A DNA stretch of 64,000 nucleotides from Bacillota bacterium (GTDB lineage Bacteria > Bacillota > Clostridia > Christensenellales > SZUA-584), in NCBI GenBank assembly GCA_023459495.1, contig JAEWTL010000089.1, forward strand, positions 1 to 64,000, given 5' to 3'. Both the position numbers and the translations under genes were made by a program. The notes under the pieces were generated by a model. The model worked only from the letters and a program-made list of their open reading frames with translations. It was not told where the DNA came from and did no database searches. This document shows positions 1-8,147 of this stretch, in pieces (the first letter of the stretch is position 1; each line of letters starts with the position of its first letter).

Positions 1-60
1 CCCCACCAATCCTGCGGCGGGGGGCCACGCCGGGCCGCCCCTACAGGGTGAAAACCGCTA
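1..60. repeat. Fragment of interspersed palindromic repeat
   Basis: The window opens inside an intergenic repeat block. The segment around 25-46 reads as a GGCCACG...GGGCCGCCCCTAC unit, the same type of imperfect palindrome followed by CCCCTAC that recurs in most other gaps of the window. No gene is visible between here and the HelD stop codon at 124. Confidence 0.55.
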
Positions 61-123
61 CACACTCATCACAATGACGGAAGAGCGAGCTTTGCAGTAA
101 AAGCTTTTATTACAGAAGACGGC

Positions 124-2370
124 CTACTCCGCCACCTCATCCACCTCATACAAGCTTTCGTCCACACCGGAAATGAAACGGGACAAGGGGCCGGTGCAGT
201 ACAGGCGCAGCTCGTGCAGGGCGCGGGTGCACACCGTGTACAGCAGCCGTCTGTCCTCCGGGGCGTGATAGGCCGCGTCGTCCGCAGGAAGCACCAGCAC
301 CGCGTCGAACTCGAGGCCCTTGGCGAGGTAGGAGGGGATGACGACCACGTCGCCGGTATAGACCTCGTTCTGGTTGGAGATCAGGCTGATGTCCACGGCG
401 GAATGAATGGCATGGTGCACCGCGCGGCACTGGGCGGCGGTTTTGCAAATGACCGCGATGAGCTTATACCCCTTGCTTTTTAAATCGGTGATGTCCGCTG
501 TGAGCCGCCCGTATACGCTGTCCGCGCCGACCCTGACCAGCCGGGGCTTTGCGCCGTGACGATCCAGCTGTTCCGTGTGGACGGGGGAGTCCAGCAGGCC
601 GCGGCAGAAATCCGCCAGCTCCTTGCTGGAACGGTAGCTCTTCGTGAGCGCGATTCGGCCCATGCCTGCCGCGTCGAACACCTCCGAGGCCGCGTCGAAG
701 CTGCCGATGTTCATCCAGCCGTTGACGGTCTGGTTGATGTCCCCGAGGATGGTCATGCTGCAGCTTTTGAACACGGTCTTGAACAGCTCGTATTGGACCG
801 GGGTGTAGTCCTGCGCCTCGTCGATGATGACGTGCTGGATGGTCCCGGCCTGATTCCCGGCTTCCAGCGCCGCGTGCAGGTATGCGATGGGTGCGAAGTC
901 CTCGTAGCTGATGAAGCTCCGCTGCAGCTCGCGCAAGCCGCAGGAGGCGAGGCGGCGATACTTCTTTGCTTCGGGCTGTGCATCGGCGGGCAGGTACTCC
1001 CCGATGTTTTTCAGCAGATCGAGGTACAGCGGGCCGGTATCGGCGATGGTCATGCGCGTGAGCTCGTTTTGCAGCCGCTGGTATTCGTCCCGCAGCGCCT
1101 GCCGGTTATCCTTGTCCTCCGGCTCCTTTTTGCCCGCAGACTTCCTGCGCCTGTCTTCCTCCGCGTCCTCCAGCAGGGTGAGCAGCCGCTGGCGCAGCTT
1201 CTCCAAGCGGCTGGCATAGGGCAGGCGGCTGTTCTGGCTATGGTACAGCTGGACGATCCCGTCCGCGGAAATCAGCAGGGAACCGTTATAGAATACGTCT
1301 TTGAACGGCAGTCGCCCGCCGTCCTCCACGCGGCGCACAAAGTTTTTCAGCGCGGTGAGGAACAGCGGCGAGGCCTTGAACCGGATGGCGCTGAGGCGGG
1401 TATCGCCGGGGGCCGCGTTCAGAATGTACTCCATCTGCTGGTTGACGGTTTCCGTCTGCTGGCTGTCGAAGAAGGCGGAGCCAAAGAAGTCCGCGAAGGT
1501 GCTGCGGCGGATGTTCTCTTCACCCAGCTCCGGCAGCACGCGGGAGATGTAGTCCTCGAACACGTGGTTGGGCGAGAAGATGAGGATGTTCTCCGACTGC
1601 ACGGTGTCGCGGTAGCGGTACAGCAAATACGCGGCGCGGTGCAGCGCGATGGAGGTTTTGCCGCTGCCCGCCGGGCCTTCGACGATGAGTATCTTGTCCC
1701 GGTCGTTGCGGATGACCGTGTTTTGCTCCTTCTGGATGCTGGTGACGATGGTCTTCATGCGGGTGTCGGTGTTTTTACCGAGCAGGTCCTGCAGCATGGC
1801 GTCGTTGATGTTGACGCTGCTGTCGAACATGTAAACGATGGCCCCGTCCTCGATCTTGTACTGCCGCTTCAGCACCAGCCGCCCTTCGATGAGGCCCGCC
1901 GGGCAGGTGTAAGCAGAGGGGCCGATCTCATAGTCGTAGAACATGCCGGAGACGGGCGCGCGCCAGTCGTAGACGAGGATGTCCATGGTTTCCCGGTCGT
2001 CCAGATGGTGGATGCCGATGTAGATCTTCTCCGCAGCCTGCGTGCCGTTTTCCAAAAAGTCGATGCGGCCAAAATAGGGGCTGTGCTGCATGCGCTGCAA
2101 ACGCGCCACCTTCTCATACGAGAACTGGTACAGGCTGGCCTTGTTTCTCAGGTCCATCTGGATCTGGTTGATCTGCGCGACGTTCTCCAGATCGAACAGG
2201 CTGGTCGGCGCGATGCGCAGGTCCTCCCACATGCTTTTCTGCAGCGCAATGGCGTCGCTTTTGTAGTTGTCGGCGGCGTGGAGCCCTAAGTCCAGTTGGG
2301 CGCTGATCTCATGCGTCACCCGGTTCAGATATGCTTTTTCGGCGGCCCAGATCTCCCTGTCCTGAATCAC
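124..2370 (-). CDS. helD: HelD-like UvrD/Rep family helicase (RNA polymerase recycling ATPase)
   Basis: This encodes a superfamily 1 ATPase of about 748 residues, close to the usual HelD length. Seen directly: a charged N-terminal helical segment that could form the coiled coil HelD inserts in the polymerase secondary channel; Walker A GPAGSGKTS near residues 232-240; a long insert with a Lys/Glu-rich stretch near 400-440; Walker B DEAQD near 517-521; and a GDINQ motif near 543. Characterised HelD proteins pull stalled RNA polymerase off DNA using ATP; that role is inferred here from family. The longest frame begins with TTG at 2388, but GGAGGA lies just inside it and sits six bases before a GTG at 2370, so the GTG is preferred. 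The gene stands alone, convergent with nothing on its left inside the window. Confidence 0.85.
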   Translation of the reverse strand: MIQDREIWAAEKAYLNRVTHEISAQLDLGLHAADNYKSDAIALQKSMWEDLRIAPTSLFDLENVAQINQIQMDLRNKASLYQFSYEKVARLQRMQHSPYFGRIDFLENGTQAAEKIYIGIHHLDDRETMDILVYDWRAPVSGMFYDYEIGPSAYTCPAGLIEGRLVLKRQYKIEDGAIVYMFDSSVNINDAMLQDLLGKNTDTRMKTIVTSIQKEQNTVIRNDRDKILIVEGPAGSGKTSIALHRAAYLLYRYRDTVQSENILIFSPNHVFEDYISRVLPELGEENIRRSTFADFFGSAFFDSQQTETVNQQMEYILNAAPGDTRLSAIRFKASPLFLTALKNFVRRVEDGGRLPFKDVFYNGSLLISADGIVQLYHSQNSRLPYASRLEKLRQRLLTLLEDAEEDRRRKSAGKKEPEDKDNRQALRDEYQRLQNELTRMTIADTGPLYLDLLKNIGEYLPADAQPEAKKYRRLASCGLRELQRSFISYEDFAPIAYLHAALEAGNQAGTIQHVIIDEAQDYTPVQYELFKTVFKSCSMTILGDINQTVNGWMNIGSFDAASEVFDAAGMGRIALTKSYRSSKELADFCRGLLDSPVHTEQLDRHGAKPRLVRVGADSVYGRLTADITDLKSKGYKLIAVICKTAAQCRAVHHAIHSAVDISLISNQNEVYTGDVVVIPSYLAKGLEFDAVLVLPADDAAYHAPEDRRLLYTVCTRALHELRLYCTGPLSRFISGVDESLYEVDEVAE

Positions 2371-2409
2371 AAATACTCCTCCGCGCAAAAATGTCGTCAG
2401 TTCGGCACT

Positions 2410-2429
2410 CTAATCTGATTTTAGATTAG
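2410..2429. promoter_or_regulatory. 7-bp inverted repeat upstream of helD
   Basis: CTAATCT (2410-2416) and AGATTAG (2423-2429) are perfect complements around a 6-base spacer, about 40 bp upstream of the helD start. It could be an operator for the minus-strand gene. There is no run of T next to it that would make a good terminator. Confidence 0.35.
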
Positions 2430-2500
2430 CCTTAGGATACACGTTTCGGAAAATAAAAATAAGACTGATATTTAAAATTTTGATGTGCTATAATGAAGAT

Positions 2501-2555
2501 GCGGGGGGATGCGTTGTTGTGGCATGCCTCTTTTTTGTATAGTGTAATGAGGCGG
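2501..2555 (+). repeat. Direct repeat, copy 1 (flanks the SF0329-like gene)
   Basis: About 50 bp, containing TTGTTGTGGCATGCCTC, a T-run and TAGTGTAATGAGGCG, is repeated almost unchanged at 3145-3194. The two copies bracket the small gene at 2647-3141. The GCCTC...GAGGC portion can form a weak stem. Confidence 0.75.
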
Positions 2556-2646
2556 ATATGTTTACGAGGGATAAGCTGATTAAGCCATTATAGTGATTAT
2601 AAAATGGGTCAATCAATCGTTAAAATACAGAAAGGCGGCATGAGCT

Positions 2647-3141
2647 TTGGGTCAATCATTGAGCGGAATGCGAAAACAGTTGGAAAAAGAAAATATATGC
2701 GAATGCCTTAAAGGCAGAATCAAGTATTTTTTGACCCTGTATCATGAATCTCATGACGGCTGGGAAGGACGTATTTCCGTCATTTTAGATGATAAAGAAA
2801 TATTTAAATCCAATACTGCTGAATGGGATTATACAACAGGTGAAATGTGGAAAAATGGAAATCGCGATTACGAAAAAATAACAATCGAGAGCCATAAAGA
2901 AGGTGCCGTAGGCGTGTCTAGTTTTTATCAGGCTTTTTATTATTACCAGAATCATAGCATAAGTGAAAGTCTAAGTTCGGAAAATGCATTGGTCAGGCTT
3001 TTTGCAGTTCTGGACAAACGGGCTGGGAAAAGGACTTTAAAGAAATTGGAAGCAGAGTTATTAAGCCAGCCTCAATGGCTGCAGGTTTTTTACAGGCTGC
3101 GACTAGAAACCGAAGGGATTATTAAGCCTGTTTTCGCCTAG
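2647..3141 (+). CDS. SF0329-like family protein of unknown function
   Basis: A 164-residue soluble protein. The N-terminal pattern (MRKQLE, then CLKGRIKYF, then YHESHDGWEGRISVILD) matches my memory of the SF0329 family of small uncharacterised bacterial proteins; no catalytic motif is evident. The frame has a TGA at 2641, so translation must begin at or after TTG 2647; AAAGGCGG ends seven bases before that TTG, which supports it. An internal ATG at 2668 is the alternative. The gene is AT-richer than its neighbours and is bracketed by two copies of a direct repeat, which together suggest an acquired cassette. Function unknown. Confidence 0.6.
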   Translation: MGQSLSGMRKQLEKENICECLKGRIKYFLTLYHESHDGWEGRISVILDDKEIFKSNTAEWDYTTGEMWKNGNRDYEKITIESHKEGAVGVSSFYQAFYYYQNHSISESLSSENALVRLFAVLDKRAGKRTLKKLEAELLSQPQWLQVFYRLRLETEGIIKPVFA

Positions 3142-3144
3142 CGG

Positions 3145-3194
3145 GCGGGGGATGCTTGTTGTGGCATGCCTCTTTTTGTATAGTGTAATGAGGC
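3145..3194 (+). repeat. Direct repeat, copy 2
   Basis: Near-identical to 2501-2555 (GGCATGCCTC, T-run, TAGTGTAATGAGGCG). It begins three bases after the stop codon of the SF0329-like gene. Confidence 0.75.
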
Positions 3195-3313
3195 GAGGGG
3201 TTAAAGAGAACATAGTGAATAGAGCCAGTATAGGAATTAGGCGAAGTTCAGATAAGGTCATAATCTATCTATAATCTGTGTTTGACTTTTATGTGTTTTT
3301 TGAGGTGATTTCA

Positions 3314-3394
3314 TTGGAAAATAAAAAAATTAGTACTATCGAAAATAAGAAGGATGCAATCTTTTTTATAAACCAGTTGATAACTGGTTTATAA
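3314..3394 (+). other. Short ORF or displaced N-terminus ahead of the HEPN-like gene
   Basis: TTG at 3314, with GAGGTGA eight bases upstream, opens a 26-codon frame ending in ISTIENKKDAIFFINQLI-type sequence and a TAA at 3392. Its last codons lie in the hairpin at 3364-3396. The residues look like a natural helix leading into the start of the next protein, which continues in the +1 frame from 3399. It may be a leader peptide, or the true N-terminus of that protein separated by a frameshift. Confidence 0.4.
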
Positions 3395-3396
3395 AA
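3364..3396. promoter_or_regulatory. 15-bp perfect inverted repeat touching the start of the HEPN-like gene
   Basis: Arms 3364-3378 and 3382-3396 are perfectly complementary (TTTTATAAACCAGTT and its complement) around GAT. It ends two bases before the ATG at 3399, so as RNA it would hide the initiation region; as DNA it could be an operator. Confidence 0.6.
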
Positions 3397-3398
3397 GA

Positions 3399-4034
3399 AT
3401 GAAACGCCTGAAGCGGGCGATAAACGACTTAGAAAAAACAATAAATGATTATGATGAAAAAAAGTTAAAAAGAGTTAATACTGATACTTATCACAGGCTA
3501 TCAGAAAGTATAGAATGTACTTCTAATTATTTATTAAATCTCTTTGGTGACGAGACTAAGACTGCCGTGTCATACAAGCAATTTCGAAATATTGTTGATA
3601 GGAAATTTAAAAATGGACAAGAAGAGTTTCGTCTAGATGGTTTAGATAATGATATCATAAAATTGCTAAATGAGTTTAGAGATATGCGGAACTGGTCGCA
3701 CCATGTTCCCCAATCACTCTTGAATAGCCAAATAGATTATATGAAAAATACGGGTATTCCTTCCGGTGTGATAGATTTACAGTTTTCGAGTGAAGATATT
3801 ATTGTATTAGAATGGGATTATCATGATATTGCATGGCTATATGATTTATATCAAGGGATAACAGAGCAATTTGAGGAGTTTTCGAAAGTATTTCAATGCA
3901 TGAAAAGAGATTATTCCAAACTTATAGGTAATAGTTGCCGTATTATAAAAGAGTACCAACCAACTCCTAGGCCAAGTGATTTTAAACGGATTGGTGAAAA
4001 GTCTTTTCTGATAAATACAGGAAAAAGAGGATGA
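3399..4034 (+). CDS. HEPN-like protein, possible RNase/toxin
   Basis: A 211-residue, mainly helical, AT-rich gene. The clearest motif is RNWSHH at residues 97-102, an R-N-x3-H (Rx4H) signature typical of HEPN domains, many of which are RNases in toxin-antitoxin and abortive-infection systems. The preceding segment (LLNEFRDMRNW) has the expected helix just before the motif. No known family name was recognised, and no obvious antitoxin is adjacent. ATG 3399 lacks a good Shine-Dalgarno because a 15-bp hairpin occupies its upstream region; an upstream frame at 3314 may supply the original N-terminus. RNase activity is inference; an inactive HEPN-fold protein is possible. Confidence 0.5.
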   Translation: MKRLKRAINDLEKTINDYDEKKLKRVNTDTYHRLSESIECTSNYLLNLFGDETKTAVSYKQFRNIVDRKFKNGQEEFRLDGLDNDIIKLLNEFRDMRNWSHHVPQSLLNSQIDYMKNTGIPSGVIDLQFSSEDIIVLEWDYHDIAWLYDLYQGITEQFEEFSKVFQCMKRDYSKLIGNSCRIIKEYQPTPRPSDFKRIGEKSFLINTGKRG

Positions 4035-4076
4035 TAGGATCTTTTCACATTTTCTATAATCTCAGCCTTACACCCA

Positions 4077-4097
4077 AGAGCCTTCGGGCTCTTTTTG
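4077..4097 (+). terminator. Intrinsic terminator after the HEPN-like gene
   Basis: AGAGCC (4077-4082), TTCG loop, GGCTCT (4087-4092) and a T-run. The same AGAGCC-TTCG/TACG-GGCTCT-T hairpin recurs after several genes in the window. Confidence 0.85.
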
Positions 4098-4109
4098 TTG
4101 CGCTTTTGC

Positions 4110-4600
4110 GGGTGGGGGCGGGGGCAGGCGACCAAAGGTCGCCCCTACGGTAAGGCGCGGCAGGAAGGATTGTGTGCAGGGAATGGAGGATACCGCGGCG
4201 GTGCGTCTGGGTTGCCACGGCGTTATGCGCCTCGCAATGACGGCGAGGCGGGGTGCCAGGGCTGAACCGTCAATGCGTGCGCCAGCGAAGCAATACAGAA
4301 AAGTTAGAGGATAATGTGGTTGTGTCTGGATTGCCGTGTCGGCTGCGCCTCCTCGCAATGACGGTGGGGCGAGCAGGGCAGATGCATGCGTAGGGAACGG
4401 TCTTGACCGTTCCGGCATGGTTCCGGCAATGAATGTGTACGGGGCGTACGTTGTCGGGCGGGCAGGCATTTCGGTAAGGCGGACAGGACAGATGAATGCA
4501 CTGGGGGCGGCTCCTGTGCCGTTCTGTTGGGCTAGTGTCTGGATTGCTTCGACGCTTTGTACCTCGCAAAGCAATGTTCACGGCATCAGGTGTTCGGGAA
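4110..4600. repeat. Mosaic block of interspersed palindromic repeats
   Basis: No credible gene. Recognisable units: GGCGACC-aaa-GGTCGCC followed by CCTACGG at 4127-4150; a TGGATTGCC...CTCGCAATGACGG unit near 4327-4363; GGAACGGTC-tt-GACCGTTCC at 4394-4413; and a GGCTCCTGTGCCGTTCTG...TGGATTGCTTCG unit near 4508-4570. The open frames here follow the repeats in both directions and change from block to block. Confidence 0.8.
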
Positions 4601-4689
4601 CAGTTAGATTATCTATAAAACAAGAAGATGTTCAGGCAAACTTGACAAACGCAATAATTTGGTGGTATAAATGACACAATAAAATACTG

Positions 4690-4786
4690 AAACAGGGGAG
4701 CTTGTGAAGCAGGCTGAGAGGAAGTCATTAACTTCGACCCTTACACCTGATGTGGATAATGCCACCGTAGGAAGTAAGCAATTGCC
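4690..4786 (+). promoter_or_regulatory. TPP riboswitch (THI element)
   Basis: Conserved TPP-aptamer blocks occur in order: GGGGAGC near 4694, GCTGAGAG near 4713, a short variable stem, GACCCTTACACCTGAT near 4736-4751, GGATAATGCCA near 4754 and CGTAGGAAG near 4766. It sits before a strong terminator and a thiamine-precursor operon, so binding of thiamine pyrophosphate probably favours termination at 4793-4824. Confidence 0.93.
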
Positions 4787-4792
4787 TTATTT

Positions 4793-4824
4793 ACGGAGTA
4801 TGCCATCGGTGTTCTCCGTTTTTT
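4793..4824 (+). terminator. Riboswitch-controlled intrinsic terminator
   Basis: ACGGAG (4793-4798) pairs with CTCCGT (4814-4819), followed by six T. It lies between the TPP aptamer and cytX, as expected for the expression platform. Confidence 0.8.
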
Positions 4825-4854
4825 GTTGCTCTGTTTTAGAAAGAAGGGGTTACA

Positions 4855-6033
4855 ATGGAAAAAACGAAAACATCAATCTTTTCAAACGGGCTTATTTGGT
4901 TCGGCGCAGCGGTATCGATCGCGGAGATTCTGACCGGCACGATGGTTGCGCCGCTTGGTTTCGGCATGGGCCTGCTGGCGATTATCGTCGGCCATATCAT
5001 CGGCTGCGCGGTGCTTTATTTTGCGGGGCTTATCGGCGCCAATACTCAAAAAAGCGCGATGGAAACGGTCAAAATGTCGTTCGGTCAAAAAGGCTCGCTG
5101 CTGTTTTCATCGCTGAACGTGCTGCAACTGATCGGCTGGACGGCGGTAATGATCGTCAGCGGAGCGGCGGCAGCCAGCTCGATCAGCAGCATCGGGGGCG
5201 ACTGGGTATGGAGCCTGATCATCGGCGCGCTGATCATCGTCTGGATTCTGGTCGGGATCAAAAACATCGGCAAAATCAACATCGTGGCGATGGGCGCATT
5301 GTTTGTCCTCACCATCGTCATGAGTACAGTAATCTTTAAAGGCCACTACGATTTTTCAGCAGATGGAAGCATCACCTTCGGTACCGCGGTCGAGTGGTCG
5401 GCGGCGATGCCGCTGTCGTGGCTGCCGCTCATTTCGGACTACACCCGGACGGCGGCCAAGCCGAAAAAGGCGACTGCGGTAAGTACCATCGTCTACTTTA
5501 TCGTGAGTTGCTGGATGTATGTTATTGGCATGGGGGCTGCCATCTTCACCGGCGAAAGCGATGTGGCAAAGATTATGATGAGCGCGGGGCTGGGTATCAT
5601 TGCGCTGATCATCGTTATATTCTCCACCGTGACCACAACGTTCCTGGATGCGTATTCCGCGGGTGTCAGCAGCGAAAGCATATCCAAAAAGCTCAAAGAG
5701 CGTCCGGCGGCGATCGCAGTCTGTATTGTCGGTACGATTCTTGCGATCTTTACGCCCATCACACAATACGAAAACTTCTTATACCTCATCGGGTCGGTAT
5801 TTGCGCCCATGACCGCCATTCTCGTTACCAACTATTTTATCCTTAAGAAAGACCACTCGGCGAAGGGCTTCGATATCATCAATCTTGTCATATGGGTAAT
5901 CGGCTTCATCCTATACCGGCTGTTTATGAAGATTGACACGCCTGTCGGGTATACGCTTCCCGTCATGGCGATTACCGCTTTGCTGTGCTTTATCGTTAAC
6001 AAAATCATGATAAGAGGAAAGAAAAATGCTTAA
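4855..6033 (+). CDS. cytX: CytX: putative hydroxymethylpyrimidine transporter (NCS1 family)
   Basis: A 392-residue integral membrane protein with about twelve hydrophobic segments, matching the NCS1 nucleobase-cation symporter family. The N-terminus (SNGLIWFGAAVSIAEILTGT) and the segment MPLSWLPLISDYTR are typical of the CytX subgroup. CytX is predicted to import the hydroxymethylpyrimidine moiety of thiamine. The start is well supported by AGAAGGGG seven bases before the ATG. It is the first gene after the TPP riboswitch and overlaps thiM by 8 bases, so it is co-expressed with the salvage kinases. Substrate is inferred from operon context and family. Confidence 0.9.
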   Translation: MEKTKTSIFSNGLIWFGAAVSIAEILTGTMVAPLGFGMGLLAIIVGHIIGCAVLYFAGLIGANTQKSAMETVKMSFGQKGSLLFSSLNVLQLIGWTAVMIVSGAAAASSISSIGGDWVWSLIIGALIIVWILVGIKNIGKINIVAMGALFVLTIVMSTVIFKGHYDFSADGSITFGTAVEWSAAMPLSWLPLISDYTRTAAKPKKATAVSTIVYFIVSCWMYVIGMGAAIFTGESDVAKIMMSAGLGIIALIIVIFSTVTTTFLDAYSAGVSSESISKKLKERPAAIAVCIVGTILAIFTPITQYENFLYLIGSVFAPMTAILVTNYFILKKDHSAKGFDIINLVIWVIGFILYRLFMKIDTPVGYTLPVMAITALLCFIVNKIMIRGKKNA

Positions 6034-6847
6034 GACAATGCTCGAAAACGTCAGGAAAACAGCGCCGCTTGTCCACAACATCACGAACTATGTCACGGTC
6101 AATGATTGCGCGAATATATTGCTTGCCTGCGGCGCATCGCCGATTATGTCGGACGACATTGAAGAGGCAGAAGAGATCACCGCCATCTGCGGCGGCCTCA
6201 ATATCAACATCGGCACGCTCAATCAAAACACGATCCCGTCCATGCTGGCGGCAGGCAAAAAAGCCAACGCGTGCGGCCATCCGGTGCTGCTCGACCCGGT
6301 GGGCGCGGGAGCGTCGCGCCTGCGTACCGAGACAGCTTACCGGCTGCTGGACACGGTCGCGTTTACGGTCATTCGGGGGAACATTTCCGAGATCAAGACG
6401 TTGGCACTGGGCGCGGGAACAACCAAAGGGGTGGACGCGGATGTAGCGGATGCCGTAACGGAAGAGACGCTGGTGAGCGCCGTCAGCTTTGCGAAAAAGT
6501 TTGCGGAAAAGACCGGCGCGGTGATCGCGATTACCGGTGCGATCGATATCGTCGCGGATGCGCAAAAGGCGTACGTGATTCAAAACGGGCATCCGATGAT
6601 GAGCAAGATTACCGGAACGGGGTGCATGCTGTCCGCGATGATGACCGCGTATCTCGTGGCCAACCCGGATAACGCGCTGGAAGCGGCGGCGGCGTCTGTC
6701 TGCGCCATGGGCCTGTGCGGACAGCGTGCGTATGAGCGGCTGGGCGAGAAGGACGGCAACGCAACTTACCGCAATTATATCATCGATGCGGTCTATCACT
6801 TAACGGGAGATGACTTGGAAACCGGGGCAAAGTATGAGGTGCGATAA
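6026..6847 (+). CDS. thiM: ThiM hydroxyethylthiazole kinase
   Basis: A 273-residue kinase of normal length for ThiM. It phosphorylates 4-methyl-5-(2-hydroxyethyl)thiazole using ATP, feeding salvaged thiazole into thiamine phosphate synthesis. Recognisable parts: VHNITNYVTVNDCAN at the N-terminus, the SPIMSDDIEE segment, LLDPVGAGASRLRTET in the substrate site, IRGNISEI, and the GTGCMLSA anion-hole/catalytic motif near residues 197-204. It starts inside the end of cytX, and its own end overlaps the following gene. The lack of thiC or thiazole-biosynthesis genes nearby fits a salvage lifestyle, at least at this locus. Confidence 0.95.
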   Translation: MLKTMLENVRKTAPLVHNITNYVTVNDCANILLACGASPIMSDDIEEAEEITAICGGLNINIGTLNQNTIPSMLAAGKKANACGHPVLLDPVGAGASRLRTETAYRLLDTVAFTVIRGNISEIKTLALGAGTTKGVDADVADAVTEETLVSAVSFAKKFAEKTGAVIAITGAIDIVADAQKAYVIQNGHPMMSKITGTGCMLSAMMTAYLVANPDNALEAAAASVCAMGLCGQRAYERLGEKDGNATYRNYIIDAVYHLTGDDLETGAKYEVR

Positions 6848-8147
6848 AAAAAGCATGCGGCTCTACGCGGTCACAGATAACGCGTGGACGGGCGAGAAAA
6901 CCCTTGCGATGCAGGTGGAGGAGGCGCTCAAAGGCGGGGCGACGTGTGTCCAGCTGCGGGAAAAGGAACTGGAAGAGGATGCGTTTCTGGAAAAAGCCGT
7001 TGCGATCAAAGCGCTTTGCAAAACGTATGGCGTGCCGTTTATCGTCAACGACAACGTCAGCGTGGCGATTCGATGCGGCGCGGACGGCGTTCATGTGGGC
7101 CAGCAGGATATGGCGGCCGGCAACGTCCGCAAGCTGGCGGGCGCGGATATGATCCTCGGAGTATCGGTGCAAACCGTGGAGCAGGCCGTGCTGGCGGAGC
7201 AGGCGGGCGCGGATTATCTGGGAGTGGGCGCGGTCTTTTCGACTTCTACAAAGCTGGATGCCGATATGGTCAGCCGAGATACGCTCAAGGCGATATGCGA
7301 AGCGGTATCCATTCCGGTGGTGGCGATCGGCGGCATCTACCCGCACAACATCATGGAGCTTGCCGGAACAGGCATTGACGGTGTGGCGTTGGTGTCCGCA
7401 ATATTCGCCAGCGACGATATCGAAAACACCTGCAAAGAGCTGCTTGCGCTCTCCGAACGGATGGTGGAAGCTGCCCCGGCCACGCATGCGAGAACCATCA
7501 AAATAGAAGGCGCGATATTCGACCTTGACGGCACGCTGCTGGATTCCATGTTTATTTGGGATACCATCGGCAGCGACTATCTGCGCAGCCTTGGGATCGA
7601 GCCCCGCGAAGACCTCAACCAGACGTTTAAAAGCATGAGCCTTCTGCAGGCGGCGGAGCATTACCAAAGCGAATACGGCGTTACCCGCAGCCTGGACGAG
7701 ATTATGCGCGGCGTCAATGGGATGATCGAAAGCTATTACTTCAACGATGTCAAGGCCAAGGACGGCGTGCCGGATCTGCTCGAAAGGCTCAAGGGCAGGG
7801 GCGTCAAAATGTGTGTCGCAACGGCGACCGACCTTCATTTGGCGAAGGCCGCGCTGGAGCGCAACGGTATTCTGCAATACTTCTCGAAGATATTCACCTG
7901 CACGGAGGTGGGTTGCGGCAAGGATACGCCGGAGATTTACAACCGGGCGCTCCAGCATCTTGGCACGCCCAAGCCCGGCACCGTGGTGTTTGAGGATGCG
8001 CTGTACGCCATCAAAACGGCGAAGGAAGCGGGATTCTTTGTGGTTGGCGTATCCGATCCGTCGGAGGCGGCGCACCGGGAAGAGATTCAGGCGCTGGCCG
8101 ACATCTATATCGATTCATTTACGGAAATGAGGGATTACATTGATTAA
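6834..8147 (+). CDS. thiE: ThiE thiamine phosphate synthase fused to a HAD-family phosphatase
   Basis: A 437-residue two-domain protein. Residues about 8-212 are a complete ThiE TIM barrel (YAVTD, CVQLREKE, VNDNVSVA, GVHVGQQD, GVGAVFSTSTK, VAIGGI), which joins HMP-pyrophosphate and thiazole phosphate. Residues about 222-437 are a haloacid dehalogenase phosphatase of the beta-phosphoglucomutase-like subgroup: motif I DLDGTLLDS at 230-238, motif II in the CVATAT strand, and VVFEDALYAI with the later acidic motif. An attractive inference is that the HAD half dephosphorylates thiamine phosphate so that a thiamine pyrophosphokinase can finish the pathway. ATG 6834 (GGGG six bases upstream) is preferred; ATG 6855 is the alternative. 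It overlaps both neighbours. Confidence 0.9.
   Translation: MRCDKKSMRLYAVTDNAWTGEKTLAMQVEEALKGGATCVQLREKELEEDAFLEKAVAIKALCKTYGVPFIVNDNVSVAIRCGADGVHVGQQDMAAGNVRKLAGADMILGVSVQTVEQAVLAEQAGADYLGVGAVFSTSTKLDADMVSRDTLKAICEAVSIPVVAIGGIYPHNIMELAGTGIDGVALVSAIFASDDIENTCKELLALSERMVEAAPATHARTIKIEGAIFDLDGTLLDSMFIWDTIGSDYLRSLGIEPREDLNQTFKSMSLLQAAEHYQSEYGVTRSLDEIMRGVNGMIESYYFNDVKAKDGVPDLLERLKGRGVKMCVATATDLHLAKAALERNGILQYFSKIFTCTEVGCGKDTPEIYNRALQHLGTPKPGTVVFEDALYAIKTAKEAGFFVVGVSDPSEAAHREEIQALADIYIDSFTEMRDYID

Noticed and set aside
556..2289. Long plus-strand open frame of 577 codons opposite helD
   Set aside because: It is the antisense shadow of a GC-rich conserved helicase gene, with low-complexity Val/Gln/Ala-rich translation and no domain.
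4068..4574. Apparent genes inside the repeat blocks (also near 14175-14633 and 23434-24403)
   Set aside because: They consist of translated palindromic repeats (RSRPFPTH, VGATFGRPP types) that recur in all orientations; they are repeat artefacts.
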